Numbered from the stretch's first letter, positions 1 through 7,998 are shown. The stretch: 39,195 bases of DNA from DRTC01 sp964521025 (GCA_964521025.1 CAZFPK010000027.1:1-39195), one strand, 5' to 3'. The notes: generated from the letters alone by a model not told the origin. Translations and numbers: made by a program.

Positions 1-1
1 G

Positions 2-199
2 GTTTGTAAATTAATCCAATATAAAGAATCCTTTATTAATGCGGGTTTATATGATATGAGATGGTATTTTTGGGAAGTAACTGTTAAACTCAAGATAAAA
101 AATATGCTCTTAAAATCGAGATATGGAACTTATATTTTGATGAAATCTCAATATAACAACTCATTTTTTTTTCGATGGTATGGATGGGTTAAAGTTTGA
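2..199 (+). CDS. C-terminal end of an unidentified protein, cut by the window edge
   Basis: Reading from base 2 there are 65 sense codons with no stop, ending in TGA at 197-199. The frame has no start because the gene enters from outside the window. The visible tail is basic and aromatic, with several Trp, Tyr and Phe residues and the ending FFFRWYGWVKV. This would suit the C-terminus of a membrane-associated or glycosyltransferase-like protein. A GT9 gene lies next to it on the opposite strand, so the two would be convergent. I do not recognise a family. An open stretch this long in AT-rich DNA supports a real gene but does not prove one. Confidence 0.45.
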   Translation, partial: VCKLIQYKESFINAGLYDMRWYFWEVTVKLKIKNMLLKSRYGTYILMKSQYNNSFFFRWYGWVKV

Positions 200-256
200 G
201 ATTTAATATTTGTGATTTATTTGAATTTTAATCTGTATCTGGGAATTTATTCGAAA

Positions 257-1252
257 TTAGAAATTCTCTAATACTTTTTTCAACTCTTGCTTTAGTTTTG
301 CTGGTTTTATTTCTTTCATACATCTGAAATGCTTTTTCGGACATTTCTCTCCACCGTGTAGAGAACAGGGCTGGCAGGGAAGGTCTGCTTTTAAAATGAT
401 TGCTTTTTCATTCAAAGGAGCAAAACCGAGTTTGGGATGAGTTGCTCCGAAGATCGCAATTTGCGGTATTTTGAGAGCAGCAGCAATGTGCATTGGTCCG
501 CTGTCGTTGGAGATGATCACATCACATTGATCGATGGCAGAAATGAGTTGGGATATACTCAATTTTCCACAAAGATCGACAAGTTCAGTTTTCGTTTGTT
601 TCTGTAATTCATCAAAAAGATTTCTTTCCGATTTCGAACCGAGAATAATGAATTCACATTTCCATTCTGCCGGAATTGAATCAATGAATTCAGTGAATTT
701 CTCGATGGGATATTGTTTTGTTTGATGGATCGCTCCGGGGAAGATGGCGATTTTTTTATATGACTTTAAATTTAACAAATTTCCCAAATCTGTGAAGCTT
801 TCTTTGTCCGGCTTCAATTCAGGAAATGGAAATTCTTTTTCAATTCCCAATTTCCGCAAAGCAGAAAAATAAAGATCGATAGTCGAAGTAATTTCTTCTT
901 CTGTAAGTTTTCTGATTATCAGCCATCTCAGAAAATGTTTTTTATTATAAGTTACTGTTTTTTTTGCATTTATTATTTTTTTGATTAGGAAAGTATTCAG
1001 TTTGGAATGAAGATCGATGACAATATCGTATCTATTTCGGAAACTTACCAAATTTCCGAAATTTGTGAAGTTTTCCTTTCTCCACACCAAAATATTATTC
1101 ACACCACCGAAAGCATTTACCAGATCGATAAATTGCTTTTTCGTATAAAAATCGATTTGAGAATCTGGATAAATTTCTCGAAGGATTTTCGTAACCGGTT
1201 GCGTAAGAACAATATCTCCAAGCGAACTTAAACGGATGATGAGGATTTTCAT
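257..1252 (-). CDS. Glycosyltransferase family 9 (ADP-heptose:LPS heptosyltransferase-like)
   Basis: This 331-residue protein transfers a sugar, probably a heptose, to LPS core or a related envelope glycan on the cytoplasmic side of the inner membrane. It starts with the family-typical MKILIIRLSSLGDIVLTQPV, with the GD motif that begins GT-B heptosyltransferases. Near residue 246 it has the donor-site segment DSGPMHIAAAL followed by IAIFGATHP. Length is normal for WaaF/WaaC-type enzymes. Two related segments, FTNFGNLVSF near residue 60 and FTDLGNLLNL near residue 153, are encoded by copies of a dispersed DNA repeat also found in the ABC gene near 11.13 kb. No clear ribosome binding site precedes the ATG. 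The exact acceptor cannot be told from sequence. Confidence 0.85.
   Translation of the reverse strand: MKILIIRLSSLGDIVLTQPVTKILREIYPDSQIDFYTKKQFIDLVNAFGGVNNILVWRKENFTNFGNLVSFRNRYDIVIDLHSKLNTFLIKKIINAKKTVTYNKKHFLRWLIIRKLTEEEITSTIDLYFSALRKLGIEKEFPFPELKPDKESFTDLGNLLNLKSYKKIAIFPGAIHQTKQYPIEKFTEFIDSIPAEWKCEFIILGSKSERNLFDELQKQTKTELVDLCGKLSISQLISAIDQCDVIISNDSGPMHIAAALKIPQIAIFGATHPKLGFAPLNEKAIILKADLPCQPCSLHGGEKCPKKHFRCMKEIKPAKLKQELKKVLENF
771..800. repeat. In-frame dispersed repeat, copy 1 (FTN-type)
   Basis: This segment (TTTAACAAATTTCCCAAATC and on) is similar to 1042-1075 in the same gene and to 11115-11148 in an ABC transporter gene. All three read in the same frame and strand and give FT-[DN]-[LF]-x2-L-[LV]-[NS]-[LF]. 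Confidence 0.55.
1042..1075. repeat. In-frame dispersed repeat, copy 2 (FTN-type)
   Basis: It begins AACTTACCAAAT and ends ATTTGTGAAGTTTT, almost the same as 11115-11148, with a palindromic centre of the form AAAT-n-ATTT. It encodes ENFTNFGNLVSF inside the GT9 protein. Confidence 0.65.
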
Positions 1253-1256
1253 AATT

Positions 1257-1347
1257 TTGTAAAGTCTCGTTTAACAAATTTCACTGTTTGTGTAAAACCT
1301 CATTTAACAACTTCTACTCTTTTTGTAAAAGTTCATTTAACAAATTG
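1257..1347. repeat. Three imperfect tandem repeats of about 31-33 bp upstream of the GT9 gene
   Basis: Three successive units each run TTTGTAAA - pyrimidine-rich - TTTAACAA[AC]TT. They fill the gap between alaS and the ATG of the GT9 gene, so they lie in its 5' leader or promoter region. I see no coding potential. Function unknown. Confidence 0.6.
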
Positions 1348-1385
1348 CGATAATATTGGAAAGATTGTTTAAACAAATATCAATT

Positions 1386-1415
1386 TCTTCGTGCATTCTT
1401 TGTGTTCTTCGTGGC
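1386..1415. repeat. Dispersed repeat of the TTCGTGTTCTTCGTGGC type
   Basis: This short intergenic segment just downstream of alaS resembles repeats at 16130-16160 (inside a gene), 31696-31724 and 34523-34554. All are built from spaced GGTGT/AGTGT units. Confidence 0.5.
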
Positions 1416-1430
1416 AAAATCTTTCATCGT

Positions 1431-4145
1431 TTAGTTCAGACTCTTAAGAATATTAGGAATTTGCTTGAGAGCTTCCTCAATTTTGGAAACATCTTTCCCG
1501 CCTGCCATTGCCATATCAGGTCTGCCGCCGCCTTTTCCACCAACGATTTCAGCTAACATGCCGGCAATTTTTCCGGCGTGATATTTATTTTTCAGGTTTT
1601 TGGTCACAATCGTTAGAATCGATACTTTTCCATTCATTTCAGTGATTAGAACTCCAATCCCGGATTTTAGTTTGTCTCGCAGTTGATCGCCGATTTGTCG
1701 CATTTCATTGGGATTGGAAACTTTGATCTCTGCAGCCACAACCTTTATATCATTAATGAGATAAGCATTTTGAACCATTTCATCCAATTTACTTCCGGAA
1801 GATTTTAAACGAAATCCCCTGATCTTCAAATGCAGTTCTTTATTTTCGGAAATGATCTTCTTCATTTTTTCCATAACTTTGAACTGCGGAGTGTTCAAAA
1901 ACCTGCCGATCTCATCGAATTCATCTTCCATCACTTTTACATAATTTTCTGCTCTTTCTCCGGTTATGGCTTCGATCCTGCGAATTCCAGCTGCAATCGA
2001 GGATTCGGAAGTTATCTTGAAAAACCCAATCTCACCCGTAAAATTCAGATGAGTTCCGCCGCAAAGTTCTTTGGAAAAATCTCCGATGGAAACGACTCGT
2101 ACTTCTTCTCCGTATTTCTCTCCGAATAAAGCAACTGCTCCTTCTTTTTTTGCTTCGTCGATTTTTTTAAATTTGGTTTGGAGAGGGATGCATTCGCGGA
2201 TTTTTTGGTTCACGATTTTTTCCACGAAATCCAGTTCTCTTTTCGTAACCTGCTGGAAATGAGTAAAATCGAAACGAAGATGATCTGCATTTACCAGCGA
2301 ACCTTTCTGTTGGATGTGTTCGCCCAGAACTTCTCTGAGTGCTTTGTGCAAAAGATGAGTTGCCGTATGATTGCGAGCGATGTTTTTCCGATATTCATCC
2401 TCGATGATTGCCGTTAATTCCTGCTCGTTTATTTCTCCTGAAGTTAGTTTGCCGAGATGTATCCAAACATCGTTTTCCTTTTGAGCATTGTTAATTTTTA
2501 TCTCGCATTCATCATTATAGATTCTACCGATATCTGCAACTTGACCACCGGATTCCGCATAGAATGGTGTTTTATCCAGAACGATTCGCACATTATTCTC
2601 ATCATCGATAAAATACTTTTGAATCTTACATTTTGTGCTTATGGATTGATAACCGAAAAATTCTGTTTTCGTTGTCAGAAGGAATTCTATCCAATTTATC
2701 TCTTCCATTTTCAAATCGAATTTTGCTGCTTCTCGCGCTCGTTTCTTCTGCTTTTCCATCTCTTTATGGAAGCCTTCTTCATCGACTTCCAATCCCTTTT
2801 CTTCAGCCATCACTTTAGTCAGATCGAGAGGAAAGCCGAAAGTATCATAAAGCATAAAAACATCTTTCCCGGATATTTTTTTCCTAACTCTTATCTCCTC
2901 GCTCCTATCTCTTTTAATGATTTCGTTAAACTTGGAAATTCCATTATCCAAAGTCAGGTTAAACCTTTCCTCTTCTGCTTTGATGATCAATTTGATATGG
3001 GTTTTCTTTTCTTGTAGTTCGGAAAAATACTCGCCCATCAAATCCGCTACAGAATCCACCAGATTATGAAGAAATGGTTTTTTCAATCCGAGAATCCGTC
3101 CGTGTCGGGCAGCGCGACGCAGAATCCGGCGCAGAACATAACCGCGACCTTCATTGGAAGGCATTCCGCCGTCTGCCAGAGCGAAGGATAAAGCCCGGAT
3201 ATGATCAGCAATAACTCTATGAGAAGTTCCGTCATAATTTACCATCCGGATTCGCTCCGCTTCGCCGCGACTCGCAGAATTCACCGAGTTTTGTTCAGGA
3301 TTATTTTGCGACTTTTGTGCATTTTCGTGGCTATCATACTGAACTCCCGAAATTTCCGAAATCCTCTCGATGATCGGTATAAAAAGGTCGGTGTGATAAT
3401 TGGAATCTGTATTTTGCAGAACCTGGACAAGCCGTTCAAAACCGGCTCCGGTATCGACAAATTTATTGGGAAGCGGATGCAGTTTTCCATTTTCATCACG
3501 ATTGAACTGGATAAAAACCAGGTTCCAGAGTTCGATAAATCGATGACAATCTCCGTTCACTTTACATTTATGGTTTGGATTATCCTGCAGGTTGCAGAAT
3601 TCGATTCCGCGATCAATATGGATTTCCGAACACGGTCCGCAAGGTCCGGTTGCAGCCATTTCCCAAAAATTGTCTTTGTCGCCGTGATATTCGATGTGAG
3701 AAGCATTGATATCCGTTTCGTTTTTCCAGAATTCGAACGCTTCCTCATCCGTTTTATGAACTGTGGCAAAAAGTTTATCTTTCGGCAGTTTCCAGATTCT
3801 CGTCAGAAGTTCCCAAGCCCAATTTATCGCTTCTTTTTTGTAATAATCTCCGAAACTCCAATTCCCGAGCATCTCAAAAAAAGTGTGATGATAGCCGTCT
3901 TTACCTACTTCTTCCAGATCGTTGTGCTTGCCGCCGGCACGAATACATTTTTGCGTATTCACAACCCGCGGAAATTCCGCTTTTGTCTGTTCTAAAAAAA
4001 TATTTTTAAACTGGTTCATTCCTGCATTGGTGAATAATAATGTCGGATCATCGAAAGGGATGACCGGTGCGGATTTCACTGCTTTGTGATTTTTTCCGAT
4101 AAAAAAATCGATGAACTGGTTTCTGATCTTTTGACTGCTTTGCAT
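1431..4145 (-). CDS. alaS: Alanine--tRNA ligase
   Basis: This class II synthetase charges tRNA(Ala) with alanine in the cytoplasm and edits mischarged Ser and Gly. At 904 residues it is slightly longer than usual (about 870-880). The N-terminal catalytic core begins with the typical R-x-F-x2-FF start and contains CGPCSEIH. The editing domain carries HTATHLLHKAL near residue 590 and CGGTHL near 691. The C-terminal DHHA1 domain has VGGKGGGRPDMAMAGG. The start is supported by AAAGGG upstream of the ATG at 4145. The extra length fits two low-complexity inserts. One, near residues 268-300 (SASRGEAERIRM), lies just before the VIADHIRALSF core motif. The other, near 411-421 (RDRSEEIRVR), resembles repeats elsewhere in the window. 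Assignment is secure. Confidence 0.98.
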   Translation of the reverse strand: MQSSQKIRNQFIDFFIGKNHKAVKSAPVIPFDDPTLLFTNAGMNQFKNIFLEQTKAEFPRVVNTQKCIRAGGKHNDLEEVGKDGYHHTFFEMLGNWSFGDYYKKEAINWAWELLTRIWKLPKDKLFATVHKTDEEAFEFWKNETDINASHIEYHGDKDNFWEMAATGPCGPCSEIHIDRGIEFCNLQDNPNHKCKVNGDCHRFIELWNLVFIQFNRDENGKLHPLPNKFVDTGAGFERLVQVLQNTDSNYHTDLFIPIIERISEISGVQYDSHENAQKSQNNPEQNSVNSASRGEAERIRMVNYDGTSHRVIADHIRALSFALADGGMPSNEGRGYVLRRILRRAARHGRILGLKKPFLHNLVDSVADLMGEYFSELQEKKTHIKLIIKAEEERFNLTLDNGISKFNEIIKRDRSEEIRVRKKISGKDVFMLYDTFGFPLDLTKVMAEEKGLEVDEEGFHKEMEKQKKRAREAAKFDLKMEEINWIEFLLTTKTEFFGYQSISTKCKIQKYFIDDENNVRIVLDKTPFYAESGGQVADIGRIYNDECEIKINNAQKENDVWIHLGKLTSGEINEQELTAIIEDEYRKNIARNHTATHLLHKALREVLGEHIQQKGSLVNADHLRFDFTHFQQVTKRELDFVEKIVNQKIRECIPLQTKFKKIDEAKKEGAVALFGEKYGEEVRVVSIGDFSKELCGGTHLNFTGEIGFFKITSESSIAAGIRRIEAITGERAENYVKVMEDEFDEIGRFLNTPQFKVMEKMKKIISENKELHLKIRGFRLKSSGSKLDEMVQNAYLINDIKVVAAEIKVSNPNEMRQIGDQLRDKLKSGIGVLITEMNGKVSILTIVTKNLKNKYHAGKIAGMLAEIVGGKGGGRPDMAMAGGKDVSKIEEALKQIPNILKSLN
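2883..2913. repeat. In-frame CTCCTATCT-type repeat inside alaS
   Basis: This pyrimidine-rich stretch (TTATCTCCTCGCTCCTATCT) encodes RDRSEEIRVR in alaS. It resembles the longer array at 8725-8796 that encodes a QEIGDR-type peptide in an ABC gene. Confidence 0.5.
3247..3285. repeat. In-frame GC-rich insert inside alaS
   Basis: This segment is GC-richer than its surroundings (CGCTCCGCTTCGCCGCGACT) and encodes SASRGEAERIR between the editing-side linker and the conserved VIADHIRAL core. Standard AlaS proteins lack such a segment here, which suggests insertion of a repeat. Confidence 0.45.
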
Positions 4146-4292
4146 ATTTTTTCCCTTTGAATTTTGTCAACGAACAAAACGAACAATCACGAATTGATTT
4201 TAATGTGTCTAATTCGTTTCTTATATATTTAATGAAATATTCTAATTTTTTTCAATATTTCTGTTAAGAAATTGGATAATTTGGGAAATGGT

Positions 4293-6671
4293 TCAATTCA
4301 CTCCCAAATCATTATAAATAAAATCCATCATATCTTGTGCTAAATTTCTGATATCTTCAGGATTTTGTTCGGATAGTTTATGATGTTCGGGATTAAGAAT
4401 AATTCTAAATTTGCTATGAATATTATCTTTTGTAGTTTCTTTTATAACTCCATTTTCAAATAAACCATCTATAATATTCTTAAATTGTAAATTTTCTAAT
4501 TTATAATCCCAAATCTGTTTTCTAAATCTCAAATTTATCTCGTTTTCCAAAAATGGTCTTAAAATTTTTGAAATATCTTCATTATGCTCTCTGCTGATAA
4601 AAGTTGCGATTTTATTGAAAGTTTTCTCGTGTTCCGTTAAAATAATAAATTCATCCTTAACTTCTTCCAGAAAACTTGTATTCTGATTTCTGTTTATTTT
4701 CAATAATTTATGTCTATAAGTATTATTATTGATTTTAAGGATTTTTCTCAGAAACTTCTCATAATGTGTGAGAATAATGATTTGCCGAAAGTCGTTACAG
4801 ATATTGAAAATTTCTCCTGCAGTTTTTAACATTCTGTTATCATCGAAACTGATTGCCGGATCATCTAAAACAATAATCGTATTTTCTTTTTCTGTTTTAG
4901 TTTTGGTGATGAGTTTTGCCCAAAAAATAGAAAGTGCTAATGCTCTTCTTTCGGAATCGCTTAAAACATAAGAAATGTTTTTATCGCTTATTTTTTCATT
5001 TTTATATTTTAAATGAATCGAGATAACAGGTTTATATCCGGTTTTGGAAATGCTTTTTATTATCTGAAAATTCTCACTTCCGAATTTTCTAAAAAATAGA
5101 CTGATAAATCCAAAGTAGTCTTGTAGAAAAACTTTCTGGCTATTCTCGAGTTCGATAGTTTTCATATTTATATCATTTTCATATCCTTTAATCTGCGGCT
5201 TTATCTCAATCAATTTTTGGAAAACTGGATCGTTTGCGAGTCGTAGTAATTGCAACTTATATTTTGAAACTGCTGCGGTTGTCTTTTCTAATCGATTTTT
5301 AATCTCTTTATTTTTCAAGGATAGTTTAAAATTTCTTATTTTTTGGATAAGATCACTCTCTTTCGAAAAGTAATTTTCTTGAACTTCAATGAAATCATTA
5401 TTTGATTCGAGAAGATTCAGGTAATCATATTCGGGAAGGGCTTCATAAGGTTTTTTATTCTTTTTCTCGATGATTGTTTTCAGTTCGGAAATACTTTCAT
5501 TCAATACGCTTTTTAAATTCCGGAAGGTTTTTTCTAATTTTTTGGAAATTAATTCCAATACATCTAAACCTTGTCTATAATCTTGTTTATCGATTATTGG
5601 AAGATATTCTTTAAAGATTATGATATTATCTTTGAAATTTAATGTGAGACTATTGTTATATTCGATAATTTGATTTATTGTTGTTTTTAATTCTTTTTTA
5701 ATATTTTCTTCAAATTCTTGGAAACTCTCATCGAAACATTTCTTATATAATTCGATCAGTTCGAAATCCTCGATTCTCTGTCCGCAAAAAGGGCAATCGG
5801 ATGTTTTTAATTCGGTGGTTTTTAGATAATCGAATAATCCTTTCTTTATCCATTTTTCTTCTTCATTATCTCTTTTTTGGAAATTACTCTCGATGTGATT
5901 CGATAATTTGGAAAATGCTTGTTCATTAATTTCAGCAAAACTTTTTTTCAATAATAGATTTATCTGCTCGAAGAACTTTATAAATTCTAATTCCGGTTTA
6001 GTCTGTAAAGGTTCTTTCTTATTAATAATTAAATCTGCATTTTTTATTTTTTCGAGTAATTTTATTTTTTGATTGGTGAGAGTTTCAATTTTTGTTTCGA
6101 TATCTTCTCTGTCGGAATCGACTTTTATTCGGAAAAAATCCACAATTGAAATATTATATTCACTTATTGCTTCGTTAATTCTTTCTTTCAGTCTGGTTTG
6201 ATCACCTGTCAAAATTCTTTTTTCTTTTTTCAAATTCTCGATTTCCAAAGCGATTTTAACATTTTCTTCACCCAAAATAAAATCTGTGATTTTTAGTTTA
6301 TTATCTCTGGTGATATTCAATCCTGTAAAAACATTATCATCTATGAATCTGCTGTCGAAAATTTGAAGGTCATATTCAAAATCATTTAATTGCCAGTTGT
6401 TCTGTTCAAAGGAAATATTCTTTTCTTCTAATACATTTTGGTAAGAAATTTTGATATTCTGACGATTAGAATATTTAGACGGAATCGTTTTCCGATTATG
6501 CAAAATCGTTGGATCTTGGGTTGATAATGAACGAAAAACATCTGTTAAAGTCGATTTTCCGTAACTGTTCAGTCCGTATATAAAAGTCAACGGTTCGAAT
6601 TGAATTGTTCCGCCATCTTTAAAATTTGAGAATGTACCGACATTTTCTATGGCTTTGATTCTTTTAATCAT
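4293..6671 (-). CDS. RloC/PrrC-like AAA ATPase with zinc hook and putative RNase C-terminus
   Basis: This 792-residue SMC/Rad50-like ATPase resembles the anticodon nuclease RloC in length and order of parts. Walker A is GLNSYGKST at residues 33-41. Long coiled-coil arms flank a CPFCG zinc-hook motif near residue 294. An LSDSERRALALS signature lies near 567, and Walker B (IIVLDDPAISFDD) near 600. The C-terminal 100 residues contain R705-x3-E709 with His 752 and His 763-764 downstream. The order Arg-x3-Glu...His matches the PrrC/RloC anticodon-nuclease triad, but the spacing to His is longer than in PrrC. The gene overlaps the UPF0175 gene upstream by 4 bp (ATGA), so the two are probably translationally coupled. 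A role in phage defence by tRNA cleavage is inference; an AAA_13 ATPase with another effector is the alternative. Confidence 0.75.
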   Translation of the reverse strand: MIKRIKAIENVGTFSNFKDGGTIQFEPLTFIYGLNSYGKSTLTDVFRSLSTQDPTILHNRKTIPSKYSNRQNIKISYQNVLEEKNISFEQNNWQLNDFEYDLQIFDSRFIDDNVFTGLNITRDNKLKITDFILGEENVKIALEIENLKKEKRILTGDQTRLKERINEAISEYNISIVDFFRIKVDSDREDIETKIETLTNQKIKLLEKIKNADLIINKKEPLQTKPELEFIKFFEQINLLLKKSFAEINEQAFSKLSNHIESNFQKRDNEEEKWIKKGLFDYLKTTELKTSDCPFCGQRIEDFELIELYKKCFDESFQEFEENIKKELKTTINQIIEYNNSLTLNFKDNIIIFKEYLPIIDKQDYRQGLDVLELISKKLEKTFRNLKSVLNESISELKTIIEKKNKKPYEALPEYDYLNLLESNNDFIEVQENYFSKESDLIQKIRNFKLSLKNKEIKNRLEKTTAAVSKYKLQLLRLANDPVFQKLIEIKPQIKGYENDINMKTIELENSQKVFLQDYFGFISLFFRKFGSENFQIIKSISKTGYKPVISIHLKYKNEKISDKNISYVLSDSERRALALSIFWAKLITKTKTEKENTIIVLDDPAISFDDNRMLKTAGEIFNICNDFRQIIILTHYEKFLRKILKINNNTYRHKLLKINRNQNTSFLEEVKDEFIILTEHEKTFNKIATFISREHNEDISKILRPFLENEINLRFRKQIWDYKLENLQFKNIIDGLFENGVIKETTKDNIHSKFRIILNPEHHKLSEQNPEDIRNLAQDMMDFIYNDLGVN

Positions 6672-6907
6672 AATAATTCCATAACTTCAAGCATTTTTAA
6701 ATCCTGCAATAATTCAATATTATTTTCATATTTGAAAATTGAAATTTTGAAAGAACCGGGAAGTTTTATAAATTCCTCTTCATTCATTTCAGCGAGATGT
6801 GCTGCTTGTCCGAGAGATAATCTTTTTTCTTTAAAATAATTTACGGCTGCTATAGTTTTTATTTCTTTAATAAATTTATCCTCTGATTCACGCAGGTTCT
6901 GTAACAT
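6668..6907 (-). CDS. UPF0175-family antitoxin-like protein, 3' part with a MITE-supplied start
   Basis: This 79-residue frame starts at an ATG inside the terminal repeat of the inserted MITE; only residues from position 4 or 5 onward come from the original gene. It contains the UPF0175 core (LSLGQAAHLAEMNEEEFIKLP), a small DNA-binding family often found as an antitoxin. If the MITE and one 8-bp target copy are removed, it joins in frame to the ORF at 7103-7174 and gives a normal 91-residue protein. No good ribosome binding site precedes the new ATG. Its TGA stop overlaps the ATG of the RloC-like gene (ATGA). It is unclear whether the shortened form is made or works; what is lost is the N-terminal strand region. 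Confidence 0.75.
   Translation of the reverse strand: MLQNLRESEDKFIKEIKTIAAVNYFKEKRLSLGQAAHLAEMNEEEFIKLPGSFKISIFKYENNIELLQDLKMLEVMELL
6887..6894. repeat. 8-bp target site duplication, one side of MITE 1
   Basis: TTCACGCA here is identical to 7118-7125 on the other side of the element, as expected for an 8-bp staggered insertion. Confidence 0.9.
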
Positions 6908-7117
6908 TAATCATACAAGTTTATCCGTTAACTTGTTGTATTCTTTGCCTTTAAAGACTATTTAGAAATCTCCCCTCAATTTTGGTCTTAAACCTGTTTC
7001 TGGGAGATGCCTATAAAAATCCATTGAAAGTCCTTTTTCCTCGATATGAGATGAAGAATAGTCTTTCATAACTCTGAATCTCTTTTCATAATCTTTCATA
7101 AATTATGTTACACTACC
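6895..7117. mobile_element. MITE 1 (223 bp) inserted in the UPF0175 gene
   Basis: This non-autonomous element has 13-bp ends: GGTAGTGTAACAT on one side and, inverted, GGTTCTGTAACAT on the other (11 of 13 match). It is flanked by perfect 8-bp duplications (TTCACGCA). The end region continues into TATGAAAGATTATGAAA, shared with the second copy at 17557-17865. It encodes no transposase. GG-type ends with an inner TGTAA and 8-bp duplications fit mobilisation by an IS256-like (or ISL3-like) transposase elsewhere; this part is inferred. Its interior differs from copy 2 apart from shared blocks such as GGGGAGATTTC. Confidence 0.9.
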
Positions 7118-7174
7118 TTCACGCAAAGAAATTAGTATCTCTGCGGGAAATTTCAGTTTTGCTACTTTTTCCAT
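7103..7174 (-). pseudogene. 5' fragment of the UPF0175-family gene, cut off by MITE 1
   Basis: An ATG at 7174, preceded by a strong GGAGG, opens MEKVAKLKFPAEILISLRE. It then runs into the MITE end and stops after GSVT at a TAA inside the element. Residues 1-19 are the missing N-terminus of the UPF0175 protein continued at 6668-6886. The last codons (TGCGTGAA) are the duplicated target site. Confidence 0.88.
7118..7125. repeat. 8-bp target site duplication, other side of MITE 1
   Basis: TTCACGCA, identical to 6887-6894. Confidence 0.9.
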
Positions 7175-7189
7175 TTTTCCTCCGTTTGT

Positions 7190-7465
7190 TTAGGCAAAAC
7201 TAACCTTTAAATGCTTCCCTAAAGCAGATGCGATTTTTCCTAAAGTAGAGAATTTTATATCACCGGAATGATTCTCGATGCGGGAAATCGCACTTTTTTG
7301 TGTTTGTATTTTTTGAGCTAATTCATCTTGTGTTAATCCTGCTTCTTTTCTTGCCTGTTTGAGCATTATACCCAATTTGAAGGCTTCAAAACCTTCATCG
7401 TAATTTTTGGCAAATTCGGGATATTTCTTTTTCCATTCTTGAATATGCTTTTGTAAATCACTCAT
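7190..7465 (-). CDS. XRE-family antitoxin, HigA-like
   Basis: This 91-residue protein has one Cro/C1-type helix-turn-helix at about residues 35-85: LKQARKEAGLTQDELAQKI followed by AISRIEN and the LGKIASALGKHL end. In HigBA-type modules such a protein binds the toxin and represses the operon. It lies directly downstream of a RelE/HigB-like toxin frame (7458-7808). Its ATG at 7465 overlaps the toxin's TGA, and GGAGG sits just upstream. The antitoxin looks intact while its toxin carries a stop codon, so it may now be an orphan repressor. Confidence 0.88.
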   Translation of the reverse strand: MSDLQKHIQEWKKKYPEFAKNYDEGFEAFKLGIMLKQARKEAGLTQDELAQKIQTQKSAISRIENHSGDIKFSTLGKIASALGKHLKVSFA

Positions 7466-7808
7466 CTTCTTTCCTCCTCAAATAATCTTTTCTTCGTTTT
7501 TCAGCAATTCTAATTTCTTTTCTTGGAGTTTTTTGAGTTTTCTTGGTAAAAGCGTGATTTAAAACCACTAAATTTTTCCCATCAAGAAAACCTAAAATTC
7601 TGAAAATATTATTACCGAATTGAATTCTGGTTTCCCAGATATTTGCAGATAATTTTTTAAAATACTCCTTCGGTACAAGTTCGATAGATTCGATTAGTTC
7701 TAAAGTCCAAAATATCTTTGAGACAATTTTTTCCGGAAAAGAATCGATTTACTCTTTCACCGGACATCTACCGTTCTCTAATTTATAATACCTGATCTCT
7801 CTTTTCAT
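7458..7808 (-). pseudogene. HigB/RelE-like toxin with an in-frame TAA at codon 20
   Basis: From ATG at 7808 the frame reads MKREIRYYKLENGRCPVKE, then TAA (7749-7751), then continues open for 96 codons: IDSFPEKIVSKIFWTLELI ... ANIWETRIQFGNNIFRILGFL ... LVVLNHAFTKKTQKTP ... EIRIAEKRRKDY. This is the full pattern of a phage Gp49/HigB-type mRNA interferase: the P-V-x-E start, WE-R-x5-N-x-FR-I core and F-x-KK-x2-K-TP motif. The single stop falls where an aromatic residue is usual. It ends in TGA overlapping the antitoxin start. The gene is probably inactivated, unless the stop is a sequencing error. Confidence 0.85.
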
Positions 7809-7855
7809 AAACCAAAAGTTTACTTGCGAGTGAACTCGTCAATTTTTTTCTCAAA

Positions 7856-7884
7856 ATTTCCTCAAACAGGATTGTTTGAGTTAC
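7856..7884 (-). repeat. GTAACTCAA palindromic repeat, copy a
   Basis: On the minus strand this reads GTAACTCAAACA, then a short loop, then TGTTTGAGG. It forms an 8-bp perfect stem and shares the layout GTAACTCAA-n-TTGAG-AAA with five other copies in the window. Confidence 0.65.
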
Positions 7885-7894
7885 TTGTATCACA

Positions 7895-7965
7895 ATCAAC
7901 CTGATTGTGTAGTTTAGAACTTATTCCGAAAGAAAATTACATTAAACTAACCGAATAAGTTCAGT
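7895..7965. repeat. Further intergenic inverted repeats
   Basis: CACAATCA-ACC-TGATTGTG starts near 7891. A longer inverted repeat follows, with arms GAACTTATTC and GAATAAGTTC separated by about 30 bp, before the ABC gene end. There is no coding potential between 7809 and 7994; this stretch is a cluster of hairpins. Confidence 0.5.
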
Positions 7966-7970
7966 TCTAC

Positions 7971-7998
7971 ATTTCTCAAACAATAATGTTCGAATTAC
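7971..7998 (-). repeat. GTAACTCAA palindromic repeat, copy b, containing the ABC gene stop codon
   Basis: On the minus strand this reads GTAATTCGAACA, a loop, then TGTTTGAGAAAT. The TAA in its first bases is the stop codon of the ABC gene ending at 7995. Confidence 0.6.

Noticed and set aside
1257..1347. CRISPR array
   Set aside because: The units are imperfect, adjacent and have no unique spacers; no cas genes are present.
2457..3995. Long + strand open frames antisense to alaS
   Set aside because: They are shadows of alaS: no ribosome binding sites, no recognisable domains, and alaS on the other strand is certain.
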